Shown piece by piece: positions 37,101 to 44,114 of a DNA stretch of 64,000 nucleotides. A model generated the notes under the pieces. The model was not told where the DNA came from. It was given only the letters and a program-made list of their open reading frames with translations, and made no database searches. This DNA comes from Gp6-AA40 sp963772955 (lineage in GTDB: Bacteria > Acidobacteriota > Vicinamibacteria > Vicinamibacterales > UBA2999), in the NCBI GenBank assembly GCA_963772955.1, contig CAVYZF010000009.1:1364001-1428000 (forward strand). Reading direction: 5' to 3'. The translations under genes were made by a program, and so were the position numbers. The stretch's first letter is position 1, and the number at the start of each line of letters is the position of its first letter.

Positions 37101-37505
37101 GCCTATTCAGGGTCGCCGCAGTCAGTGACTGTGACAGGCGACCCTGCCCGCACCGGTATCGGAGGTCAGCGAGCGAACCAGATCCTCGACGATCCCTATG
37201 GTGACGGTACGCTGAACAACTATTACAGTCTCGCGGCATTCGCCTCGCCGGCCGTGGGCACGCTGGGCACCATGGAGAGGAACTCCGTATACGGCCCGGG
37301 CCAGCACTTCCTCGACCTGTCGCTCGTAAAGTCGTTCCGTTTCAACGGCAGCCACCGCATCGAGGCGCGCATCGAGTCGTTCAACGCGCTCAACTGGTTC
37401 CAGTGGAACAACCCGCAGAACAACTTCAACAATGTGCAGTTCGGCCGCATCACGTCGGCGGGCGATCCGCGCATCATGCAGTTCGCGCTCAAGTACCAGT
37501 TCTGA
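34185..37505 (+). CDS. Oar-type TonB-dependent receptor
   Basis: 1106 residues, intact. Start at 34185 is set by GGAGGAGG just upstream and a signal peptide (MRQALRHVVGGACVVLLTAA). Carboxypeptidase-regulatory-like domain at about residues 25-110 (INGTVRDTSGAVLPGVDVTV), plug at about 115-230 (IENDRIEELPLNGRNATDLI), then a beta-barrel ending in Phe (MQFALKYQF). Members of this group import large or unusual substrates in acidobacteria and myxobacteria. It lies between the aromatic catabolic genes and the aromatic acid transporter, so a role in outer-membrane uptake of lignin-derived compounds is likely (inference). Confidence 0.93.
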   Translation: MRQALRHVVGGACVVLLTAAIAWAQAGATAQINGTVRDTSGAVLPGVDVTVTQTDTNFTRSAVSDAEGNYLFSNLPTGPYRLQASLSGFRSFQRTGIVLQVNANPTIVIDMAVGEIAETVSVEAATPLVETRSPAVGQVIENDRIEELPLNGRNATDLIVLAGAAVPQPALNATSRSMPGGQAFAVAGGQAFGVAYLLDGATHNNPYDNLNLPLPFPDALQEFRLETSTTNANNGMHSGASVNVVTKAGTNLLHGDLFEFVRNHRFNATNPFNAIDPATGKRQGDGLSRNQYGGTLSGPVATDRVFFFGAYQGTRLRETPADLFAFVPTAAMLAGDFTQYASAQCNTTGAVNLRAPFVNNRLNPALLSPAALKLTSHLPTTTDPCGRVTYSRSRPQDEAQYIGKVDMQLSPNHSLFGRYMLTTVKWTPPLQLQPENTLVSSQGGRDNKAHSFTVGDTMVLSNATVNALRLAVNYTDVHRTHEPLGFDAPDLGVKTYTYIEDYLLVSVTNGGFQLGGGTESEARFKTPSFNISDDVTTIRGNHQYGFGGNVAYWTSLSQANVRSPGQFTFDGSITGLPLADFLSGRLQSLIQATPNSLDMKQLYLGFYAQDTWKLSPKTTLNYGLRWEPGLAQQIRNGAIYNFSVDRFNNNIKTTQYTNAPPGFLYPGDDGFENGNAGMKNNLLQFSPRVGFAWDPAGDGRMSIRTGYSLAYDFVNAQFHLNTSVAPPFNAEARVTNPVGGFDDPWRGTGNENFFPFTTGPNSVFPLTGPYISIPPDIKPPRQQSWNLSVQRQIGNDLAVSATYLGTYSDRLWNVRSLNPGVYIPGSCTLQTATGPQFFPVCSVNTNLDQRRALTMSDYADGKYLGSTDEHTALGTQKYNGLLISVQRRLVSGFSVAANYTISKCTGHPTQGGTTPNVNSGYVDPTNIDYDYGACDSDRRHLFNLTASAETPRFSNGVARAIASDWRLSGVFRAYSGSPQSVTVTGDPARTGIGGQRANQILDDPYGDGTLNNYYSLAAFASPAVGTLGTMERNSVYGPGQHFLDLSLVKSFRFNGSHRIEARIESFNALNWFQWNNPQNNFNNVQFGRITSAGDPRIMQFALKYQF

Positions 37506-37510
37506 GCCTC

Positions 37511-37550
37511 TCGAAGGTGCGATCGTGCTGACGTACGATCGCACCTTCGA
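37511..37550 (+). terminator. Hairpin after the receptor gene
   Basis: Perfect 16-base stem (TCGAAGGTGCGATCGT paired with ACGATCGCACCTTCGA), eight-base loop, starting five bases after the receptor stop. No U-tract follows; the right arm (TCGCACC) is related to the repeat units that follow. Confidence 0.7.
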
Positions 37551-37558
37551 ACTCCCTG

Positions 37559-37876
37559 ACGCTTGTCGGTGCGATCCGTTCTCGCGTTTGTCGGTGCGAT
37601 TCCTCTCACGCTCGTTGGTGCGAGTCTCCTCACGCTTGTCGGTGGCAATTCTTCTGACGCTTGTCGGTGCGATCCGTTCTCGCGTTTGTCGGTGCGATTC
37701 CTCTCACGCTCGTTGGTGTGAGTCTCCGCACGCTTGTCGGTGGCAATTCTTCTGACGCTTGTCGGTGCGATCCTTTCTCACGTTTGCGGGTGCAAACTCC
37801 CTTTACGTCTGTCGGTGCGACCTTCCTTACGTTTGTCCGTGCAATCTCTAGCCGCCTGTCGGTGCTTGGTACGTCG
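37559..37876. repeat. Array of about 13 tandem 24-base repeats (left array)
   Basis: Consensus ACGCTTGTCGGTGCGATYC plus about five variable bases, period 24-25, no unique spacers. A 97-base block of four units is repeated nearly exactly. The array at 38382-38595 carries the reverse complement of the same unit. The spacer from 37506 to 37996 holds only the hairpin, this array and about 120 bases of non-repetitive sequence. Confidence 0.93.
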
Positions 37877-37996
37877 TAACTCCGCGTCGATATTTGACCG
37901 AGCTGCGCAATAACTGCGCGTCCAACCCTTCTTCGTTCGAAATCCTGAGAACTTCCGAGGGGCTGTTCCGGCACGCGGGATGCGATCAGGCATCGC

Positions 37997-38401
37997 ATGC
38001 CGCCGGTTACTCACTACTCTCAACTGATTGTCTGGAAACTCGCCGAGGAAATACGCGTTAAAGTCTTCGAGCTCACCGCCAAGCCTCTATTCGCCGAAGA
38101 CTACAAGGCGAAGCGGCAGGTGGAAGACGCGGCGAATTCGGTCTGTCGAAATATTGCCGAGGGCTTCGGATGCGAGACCCACATTGAGTTCGCGAGGTTC
38201 CTCGAGATCTCGAGGCGATCGCTCAACGAGGTTCAAGACAGCTTGCACGGCGCAGAGTTGAAGGAATACGTAACTATCACCGAAATTGCGCCGATCAGAA
38301 GCCTCTCGAGGAGGATCTATCCGGCTTTCAGTCGGCTAATGGCGTACTTGCGAAGCACGCCGACGCCAAAGCGCAAGCGTGCTCGCACCAACGCGCGTTA
38401 G
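37997..38401 (+). CDS. Four-helix-bundle protein (S23 / 23S rRNA intervening-sequence protein family)
   Basis: 134 residues. Family pattern: LIVWKLAEEIRVKVFELT, QVEDAANSVCRNIAEGFG (the A-S-x-x-x-NIAEG hallmark), FARFLEISRRSLNEVQDSL and a last helix (RRIYPAFSRLMAYL). Such proteins are known from ORFs in 23S rRNA intervening sequences; their molecular role is not settled, but related bundles bind nucleic acid or reverse transcriptase. Here the gene is free-standing and sits between two large inverted repeat arrays. Its basic tail (KRKRARTNAR) is encoded by the first repeat unit of the right array, so array and gene have grown into each other. Confidence 0.9.
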   Translation: MPPVTHYSQLIVWKLAEEIRVKVFELTAKPLFAEDYKAKRQVEDAANSVCRNIAEGFGCETHIEFARFLEISRRSLNEVQDSLHGAELKEYVTITEIAPIRSLSRRIYPAFSRLMAYLRSTPTPKRKRARTNAR

Positions 38402-38595
38402 GGAACTCGCACCGACACGCGTCAGGGTCTTCGCACTGACAAGGATCGGCGGTCGCACCGACAAGCGTCAGAGAGTTCGCACCGACGAACGTCAGGAAGG
38501 TCGCACCGACAAGCGTCAGGGAGTTCGCACCGACGAGCGTTAGGAAGTTCGCACCGACGGGCGTGAGAGGAATCGCACCGACACGGATCGCTGAT
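38382..38595. repeat. Array of about 9 tandem 24-base repeats (right array, inverted relative to left)
   Basis: Consensus TCGCACCGACAAGCGTCAGG plus about four bases. It is the reverse complement of the left array's unit. It overlaps the 3' end of the four-helix-bundle gene and stops five bases before the transporter's stop codon. Confidence 0.93.
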
Positions 38596-38599
38596 GGCT

Positions 38600-39976
38600 C
38601 TAGTGCGCCGCAGGCGCAGGTTGCTGTGCGGCCGTCGCTGTCGTTGGGAGCTTCATCGTGAAGAGCAGCGCCACCATTGTCACCGTCGAGATGAGCGCAG
38701 GCACCGCGGCGGCCCAGAAGAGTTGCTGCGCTCCCCATTCGCGGCCGAGCAACACGCCACCGATGTAGGGTCCGACGATGGCGCCGATGCGGCCGACGCC
38801 GAGACCCCAGCCGACGCCGGTCGTGCGGAGCGAGGTGGGATAGTACGTGGCCGACAGAGCATTCATACCCGGCTGACCGCCGATCACGCTCCAACCGGCA
38901 ATGAAGACGATGACGGTGAGCATGGTGAGTGAGAGACCGGGCTGCCCGATGAAGGCAATGCTCAGCGTGGCGACAGCGAACGTCGCCGCCAGCATCGGGA
39001 TGAAGCCGCCCCGCGCGATGAGCCATGCGAGGCCGAACGTGCCAATCGTCCCGCCCACCTGGAGCACGGTGCTGACGAGCACGGCCGTCTGCGTGTCGTA
39101 GCCCATGCCGGTCACAACGATCGGCAGCCAGTTGGAGAGCGAGTAGAGCACTAGCAGGTTCATGAAGTTCACGACCCACAACAAGACAGTCGAGATGCTG
39201 CGACCGTCGCGGAAGAGATGAACGAACGGCGCTCCCGCTTGTCTTTCTTCGTCGGCGACGAACCTCGTCGATGCGTCGACCCGAATCGTCGGATCGAGCT
39301 TCCTGAGCCAGCGCGCCAGTTCTTCACGATTGCGCCCGCTGACGGACAGAAACTGCAGCGATTCCGGCATCCCCCAGATCATCAGCATCGCGATGACGAG
39401 TGGCACGACTCCGCCGAAGATGAACACCGAGCGCCAGCCGTAGAGCGGCATCATCCACGCGATCACAAATCCACCGATCGCGGCACCGGCAGTGAAGCCG
39501 ACGGTGATGCACATCATCAGCGTCACGCGACTCCGCTTCGGGCTGAACTCACCGACGAGCGCGGTGGCGTTCGGGATGATGCAGCCCATTCCAATGCCGG
39601 CGATGAAACGCATCCACAGGAGCTGCTCGACGTTCTGTGCGAACGCCGTCACGATTGCCATGGCCGAGAAGAACAACGTGGCGCCGATCAGCACCGGGCG
39701 GCGGCCGATCTTGTCGGCGACCACGCTGAAGACCAGCGAGCCAATGAGGACGCCGAAGTTGGCGGCCGAGAAGACAGGACCAAGCAGGCTGCGTGGCACG
39801 CCAAACTCGGCGACCACGGCGGGAGCGACGTAGCCCATTGCCTGCACGTCGAAGCCGTCCATGATCAAGCAGATCATCGACAGGACGAAGACCTGTATCT
39901 GCAACGGGCCGATGCGGCTGTTTCCGAGCAGCTCTCCGATGTTGATCGTGTTTCCCGTCTCGCCGGGTGTGCGCAT
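38600..39976 (-). CDS. MFS transporter, aromatic acid:H+ symporter (AAHS) type
   Basis: 458 residues with twelve membrane helices. The first helix has the AAHS motif MDGFDVQAMGYVAP (DGxD, with Asp essential in PcaK), loop 2-3 reads DKIGRRPVLIGA, and loop 8-9 is partly conserved. PcaK and VanK relatives bring 4-hydroxybenzoate, protocatechuate or vanillate across the inner membrane with a proton. Position at the end of the aromatic block supports that role. Its gene is convergent with the four-helix-bundle gene, and the right repeat array ends just before its stop. Confidence 0.9.
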   Translation of the reverse strand: MRTPGETGNTINIGELLGNSRIGPLQIQVFVLSMICLIMDGFDVQAMGYVAPAVVAEFGVPRSLLGPVFSAANFGVLIGSLVFSVVADKIGRRPVLIGATLFFSAMAIVTAFAQNVEQLLWMRFIAGIGMGCIIPNATALVGEFSPKRSRVTLMMCITVGFTAGAAIGGFVIAWMMPLYGWRSVFIFGGVVPLVIAMLMIWGMPESLQFLSVSGRNREELARWLRKLDPTIRVDASTRFVADEERQAGAPFVHLFRDGRSISTVLLWVVNFMNLLVLYSLSNWLPIVVTGMGYDTQTAVLVSTVLQVGGTIGTFGLAWLIARGGFIPMLAATFAVATLSIAFIGQPGLSLTMLTVIVFIAGWSVIGGQPGMNALSATYYPTSLRTTGVGWGLGVGRIGAIVGPYIGGVLLGREWGAQQLFWAAAVPALISTVTMVALLFTMKLPTTATAAQQPAPAAH

Positions 39977-40008
39977 CAGTGGCTCCTCAACTCAAACATG
40001 GATGTCAG

Positions 40009-40183
40009 CGGTCCGACGGCACCAAGGTGCGACTGTGCGACGGTCCCGTACGATGGTTCGGAGGTCCGCTGCGATGGTCCGCCGGTGGATAGTAACCGGA
40101 CTTCAGTTTCTATAGCGGCATTGCACCCGACCGGACCTTCGCACCCTCGGACCGGACCGTCGCACCATCGCACCGTCGCACCG
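40009..40183. repeat. Inverted short-repeat cluster (GGTCCG / TGCGACGGTCC and complements)
   Basis: Left half carries TGCGACTGTGCGACGGTCC and TGCGATGGTCCG; right half carries CGGACCGTCGCACCATCGC and CGGACCTTCGCACC. It occupies most of the 310-base gap between the transporter and cassette 2. No gene lies in it. Confidence 0.8.
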
Positions 40184-40212
40184 CACGTATCGAGTACGTG
40201 CCATATCAGACT

Positions 40213-40240
40213 TTGCTAACGCTGACCCGCGAAGTATACT
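40213..40240 (+). promoter_or_regulatory. Probable promoter of cassette copy 2
   Basis: TTGCTA at 40213-40218, 16-base spacer, TATACT at 40235-40240, 46 bases before the ATG. Same -10 and spacing as the promoter at 34118. Confidence 0.55.
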
Positions 40241-40286
40241 CGCCTGCCTGACCGTAACGACCGGTGGCTCAGATGTTTCGACGACC

Positions 40287-41207
40287 ATGACACAAGTGGT
40301 GCGCGTCGGGAAGTTCCTCACTCTGCTCCTCGGAGTCCTGTCCGTCAGCGCACCCGCCCGGGCGCAGATCGATCTGTCGGGCGAATGGTCGGTCGTGCGC
40401 GCCGAGGACAACGTCGGCAATACCGAACTGGGAGATTGGGTCGGTATCCCGATGAACGAGGCCTCGCGGCTTCGCTCGACGGCCTGGGATGCGTCGATCC
40501 AGACGCTTCCCGAGTGGCAGTGCCGTCCGCATGGCAGCGCATACATCTCGCGCGGTCCCTCAGCGCTCAAGATCTGGCAGGAGGTGGATCCCGTATCGCG
40601 CGAGACGACGGCGTGGCACCTCGAATGGCTCCGCTCGGTTGACCGCCCGGTCTACATGGACGGCCGTCCGCATCCGTCACCCAATGCGGCTCACACCTGG
40701 GCGGGATTCTCGACCGGTGAGTGGGTGGGCGACATGCTGCGCGTCAGAGTGACTCACCTCAAGGAGGAGTACTTGAAGCGCAACGGCGTCTGGCATAGCG
40801 ACAAGATCGAACTGACGCAGTACCTCATTCGTCGCGGCGACTATCTCACCTACCTCGTCGTCGCGTACGACCCGGTCTATTTGAGCGAGCCGCTCGTTCG
40901 CAGCACCGAGTACCGCCTCAACGTCAATCAGCAGATCCCGCCGTATCCGTGCACGGTGGTCAACGAAGTAGATCGGCCCAAGGGCGTCGTGCCGCACTAC
41001 CTGCCGGGCACGAACAACGACATCACGTGGTTCTCGCGCCGCTATGGCATCCCGATGGACGTCGTGAACGCAGGTGCCGCGAACATGTATCCGGAGATTC
41101 GTGCGAAAATTCCGCGGTCCATGGGTGGATTCGGTCCGGAGCCGCCTCCCCCGCCAGCCACTCAGCCCAGGGCCCAGCGTCCCGCTCCGCGCGCGGGGCA
41201 GCAGTAG
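40287..41207 (+). CDS. Secreted protein of unknown function, 'IDLSGEW' family (cassette copy 2, gene A)
   Basis: 306 residues. Signal peptide ending APARAQ, then IDLSGEWSVVRAEDN, SIQTLPEWQCRPHG, VYMDGRPHPSPNAAHTWAGF, GEWVGDMLRVRVTHLKEEYL, DPVYLSEPLVRSTEYRL and VPHYLPGTNNDITWF. The tail is Pro/Gln/Arg-rich. Closest relative is the A protein at 45210, then that at 2387. First gene of an A-M-B cassette; the MBL gene follows after four bases. All-beta, no catalytic motif recognised. The repeated pairing with an MBL protein suggests a fixed functional set. Confidence 0.82.
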   Translation: MTQVVRVGKFLTLLLGVLSVSAPARAQIDLSGEWSVVRAEDNVGNTELGDWVGIPMNEASRLRSTAWDASIQTLPEWQCRPHGSAYISRGPSALKIWQEVDPVSRETTAWHLEWLRSVDRPVYMDGRPHPSPNAAHTWAGFSTGEWVGDMLRVRVTHLKEEYLKRNGVWHSDKIELTQYLIRRGDYLTYLVVAYDPVYLSEPLVRSTEYRLNVNQQIPPYPCTVVNEVDRPKGVVPHYLPGTNNDITWFSRRYGIPMDVVNAGAANMYPEIRAKIPRSMGGFGPEPPPPPATQPRAQRPAPRAGQQ

Positions 41208-41211
41208 AGCC

Positions 41212-42384
41212 GTGCGAATTCGACGAACGTCAAACCTGTGGCAGGTTGCGCTGGGTATTGTGGTCGCGACGCAGACACCACTCATCGGTCAGTCGCCGAC
41301 GCCGACTGTTGCACCGTCAGGTCTGGTGAAGGCGCCGACGATCCAGCCGCCGCCGGCGGGTGAGATCGAAATCCTGCCGGTTCGAGGAAACATCTACGCG
41401 CTCATGGGTGCGGGCGCGAACATCACCGCGTCCGTTGGCGCTGATGGCGTGCTGCTCGTCGATGCCGGAACGGCCCCGATGAGCGAGAAGGTGGTTGCCG
41501 CTCTTGCGCAGATCCAGCGCGAGTGGTCCGCGCGGAACGAGCCCAAGCCGCCTGGCTGGGGCGCCGAGACGCGATCGTCCGTCGTCGACCGTCACATCGT
41601 CGCGCCGCCCAAACCGATTCGCTATATCGTCAACACCGGGCCGACGGCCGATCACGTCGGTGGCAACGAGAAGCTGAGAAACGCGGGACGCACGTTCACC
41701 GGCGGCAATGTCGCCGGCGATATTCGCGATTCAGGCGAGGGCGCCGCGATCCTCGCGCACGAGAACGTCCTCAACCGACTCAGTCACGTCCCCGAAGGGC
41801 GGCCGGCGCCTTCGTCGGATGCGCTCCCGACGGACACGTATTTCACCGACTACTACAAGCTCAGTCACTTCTTCAACGGCGAAGGCGTACAGCTTCTTCA
41901 CACGCCAAAGGCCAACACCGACGGCGACTCGATCGTCTACTTTCGTGGAAGCGACGTCATCGCGCTGGGTGACCTGATGGCCACCGAGAGCTATCCGGTC
42001 TTCGACGTAGAGAAGGGCGGCAGCATCAATGGCATCATCGACGGCTTGAACGCGGTGCTCGATCTGGCGATCACTGAATTCCGTCTCGAAGGCGGGACGA
42101 TGATGGTGCCCGGGCACGGACGGATTGTGGACTCGGGCGACGTGGCGTACTACCGCGACATGCTGACGATCATCCGCGATCGCGTTCAGGACATGGTCGG
42201 CAAGGAGATGACGCTCGACGAGGTGAAGGCGGCAAGGCCGACGGCTGACTACGACACCGAGTACGGCAAGACGCCGGCGTGGACGTCGGACATGTTTATC
42301 GAAGCGGTCTACAAGAGTCTCGGTGGAGGGCGGACGCCTCCGCGACCCGCGCGAGCGCCGGCGCGCAAGGGCGGTCAGAAATGA
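41212..42384 (+). CDS. MBL-fold hydrolase-like protein lacking the Zn1 ligands (cassette copy 2, gene M)
   Basis: About 390 residues from a GTG at 41212. Signal peptide of moderate quality ending near LIGQSP. Fold motifs: GNIYALMGAGANITASVGAD, then NTGPTADHVGGNEKL where canonical HxHxDH is GxTxDH, ANTDGDSIVYF where the third Zn1 His is Asn, ALGDL (Asp) and PGHGRIVD (His). The Zn1 site is thus gone and the Zn2 site kept, as in copy 1 but with different replacing residues. C-terminal tail Arg/Pro-rich. Its TGA overlaps the next ATG. Confidence 0.82.
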   Translation: MRIRRTSNLWQVALGIVVATQTPLIGQSPTPTVAPSGLVKAPTIQPPPAGEIEILPVRGNIYALMGAGANITASVGADGVLLVDAGTAPMSEKVVAALAQIQREWSARNEPKPPGWGAETRSSVVDRHIVAPPKPIRYIVNTGPTADHVGGNEKLRNAGRTFTGGNVAGDIRDSGEGAAILAHENVLNRLSHVPEGRPAPSSDALPTDTYFTDYYKLSHFFNGEGVQLLHTPKANTDGDSIVYFRGSDVIALGDLMATESYPVFDVEKGGSINGIIDGLNAVLDLAITEFRLEGGTMMVPGHGRIVDSGDVAYYRDMLTIIRDRVQDMVGKEMTLDEVKAARPTADYDTEYGKTPAWTSDMFIEAVYKSLGGGRTPPRPARAPARKGGQK

Positions 42385-43157
42385 GGCGAGTCTACAAAGC
42401 ACGACCCGCCCTAATGTTCATCGTGTGTCTGATGGCAAGTCCCGCGCTTGCGCAACGCGGGCGCGGTGACGCACCGACGCCGCGAGCGGCCGCACCGATC
42501 GATCTCACCGGCTACTGGGTGTCGCTCGTCACCGACGATTGGCGATGGCGGATGGTGGCGCCGCCGAAGGGCGACATCCTGTACCTGCCAGTCAACGACG
42601 AGGGCAGGAAAATCGCCGACGCGTGGGACCCTGCGAAAGACGAAGCCGCGGGGGACGCGTGCCGGGCGTATGGCGCAGGCGGCGTCATGCACCTGCCGGG
42701 TCGCCTGCACATCACCTGGGACGGCGATACGGCTCTCAAGCTCGAGACCGACACCGGCCAACAGACACGCCTCTTCGCGTTTGGCGCTGCGAAACCTGCT
42801 GGCGAGGCCACGTGGCAGGGTTCCTCGGTTGCGACCTGGGAACTGCCGGCCGGCGGTCGAGGTCGCGGTCGTGGCGCTGGTGGCGCCAGCCCCTCTCGGC
42901 CCGGTACGTCGCTGCGGGTGGAGACCACGCACATGCGTCCGGGCTACTATCGCCGGAACGGCGTGCCGTACGGTGCGAACGCGCACATGACTGAGTGGTT
43001 CACGACGGTGTCCGAGCCGGATGGCAACACGTACTTGGTCGTTACCAAGATTCTCGAGGACCCGCAATACATGAACGGTCCGTACGTGAGGACGGTTCAG
43101 TTCAAGAAGCAGCCCGACGCGGCTGGGTGGAGCCCCACGCCCTGTTCAGCGCGTTGA
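42381..43157 (+). CDS. Secreted protein of unknown function, 'IDLTGYW' family (cassette copy 2, gene B)
   Basis: 258 residues. Signal peptide (MFIVCLMASPALAQ), then AAAPIDLTGYWVSLVTDDWR, PPKGDILYLP, AWDPAKDEAAGDACRAYG, LPGRLHITWDGD, a Gly/Arg-rich linker (GGRGRGRGAGG), and the end module GYYRRNGVPYGANAHMTEWF with EDPQYMNGPYV. Coupled to the MBL gene by ATGA. The bases encoding the first residues (TCTACAAAGCACGACCCGCCC) resemble part of the palindromic insert found in the copy 3 gene, so the element may have shaped this signal peptide as well. Confidence 0.8.
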   Translation: MRRVYKARPALMFIVCLMASPALAQRGRGDAPTPRAAAPIDLTGYWVSLVTDDWRWRMVAPPKGDILYLPVNDEGRKIADAWDPAKDEAAGDACRAYGAGGVMHLPGRLHITWDGDTALKLETDTGQQTRLFAFGAAKPAGEATWQGSSVATWELPAGGRGRGRGAGGASPSRPGTSLRVETTHMRPGYYRRNGVPYGANAHMTEWFTTVSEPDGNTYLVVTKILEDPQYMNGPYVRTVQFKKQPDAAGWSPTPCSAR

Positions 43158-43196
43158 GCCGGATGTGCAATCTGCGGTTGAGCCGGATATAGAAAA

Positions 43197-44105
43197 ATGC
43201 GTCTCTGTCGTTTCAATGACAACCGCCTCGGCGTCGTCGACGGACCAACCATTCGCGACGTGACGGCAGCGCTCGATGTGTTGCCGAAGCAGGGCTATCC
43301 GTTTCCGACCCACGATCTGCTCGTCGAGCATCTCGATCGAATCGTGGAGCGGGCTCGCACGTTGCTGAAGGGTGCGCAAGCGCTGGCCGCTGACTCGGTC
43401 ACCTTGCTGAGCCCGGTCGCCAATCCCGGCAAGATCATCGCGGCGCCGGTCAATTTCGAAAAGCATCGCGACGAGGCGCGCAAGGACCCGCAACTCCACG
43501 GGAACAATCCCGGGAGCGCGTTCAGCATCCAGACGGCGGGTCTGTTTCTCAAGTCCACGAGTTCGCTCGTCGGTCCGGGCGAGGGCGTCGTGATTCGGCT
43601 TCCCGAGCGACGCACCGATCACGAAGTCGAGCTCGTTGTTGTGATCGGGAAACGCGCGAACCACGTCACGCGTCAGGATGCGATGACGTATGTGGCGGGC
43701 TACACGATCGGTCTCGATATTTCCATTCGAGGCTCTGAGGATCGCAGCTTCCGCAAGTCACCGGACACGTATACCGTGCTCGGGCCATGGCTCGTTACCG
43801 CCGACGAGATTCCCAGTCCCGGCTCGCTTGATCTGCAGATCACGGTCAACGGCGAGGTTCGTCAGCAGTCGAACACGCGTCATTTCATTCTGGGCGTCGC
43901 CGAACTGATCGAGATGGCGTCGTCGATGTACACGCTTCACCCAGGGGATCTCATTTTCACCGGCACGCCGGAGGGAGTGAGCCCGATTCACGCCGGCGAC
44001 AGCATCATGGCCACGATTGCGAACATCGGCAGCATGGCGGTTGCCGTGCGAGCCGAGGAACCGATCTCCGCGCCGGCTATGAGCGCCTCGTCCGCCGGCG
44101 CCTAG
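43197..44105 (+). CDS. Fumarylacetoacetate hydrolase-family protein (probable fumarylpyruvate hydrolase)
   Basis: 302 residues. Motifs: IIAAPVNFEKHRDEARKD, FLKSTSSLVGPGEGVVI, TDHEVELVVVIGKRANHV (metal-binding Glu residues), IGLDISIRGSEDRSF (Asp) and FTGTPEGVSPIHAGD. It is followed after nine bases by a gentisate dioxygenase-like gene, which makes fumarylpyruvate or maleylpyruvate the likely substrate, cleaved to fumarate or maleate plus pyruvate. Substrate is inferred from context only. A short direct repeat (GTTGAGCCGGAT) lies just upstream. Confidence 0.86.
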   Translation: MRLCRFNDNRLGVVDGPTIRDVTAALDVLPKQGYPFPTHDLLVEHLDRIVERARTLLKGAQALAADSVTLLSPVANPGKIIAAPVNFEKHRDEARKDPQLHGNNPGSAFSIQTAGLFLKSTSSLVGPGEGVVIRLPERRTDHEVELVVVIGKRANHVTRQDAMTYVAGYTIGLDISIRGSEDRSFRKSPDTYTVLGPWLVTADEIPSPGSLDLQITVNGEVRQQSNTRHFILGVAELIEMASSMYTLHPGDLIFTGTPEGVSPIHAGDSIMATIANIGSMAVAVRAEEPISAPAMSASSAGA

Positions 44106-44114
44106 GACACAGAC

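Noticed and set aside
15263..38401. Possible 23S rRNA near the four-helix-bundle genes
   Set aside because: I see no rRNA-like sequence on either side; neighbours are protein genes (ABC permease, receptor, transporter).
37997..38401. Diversity-generating retroelement suggested by an Avd-like bundle
   Set aside because: No reverse transcriptase, template repeat or variable-repeat target gene is visible in the window.
37559..38595. CRISPR-like appearance of the 24-base repeat arrays
   Set aside because: Units follow each other directly without unique spacers, they vary between copies, the two arrays are inverted to each other, and no cas gene is near.
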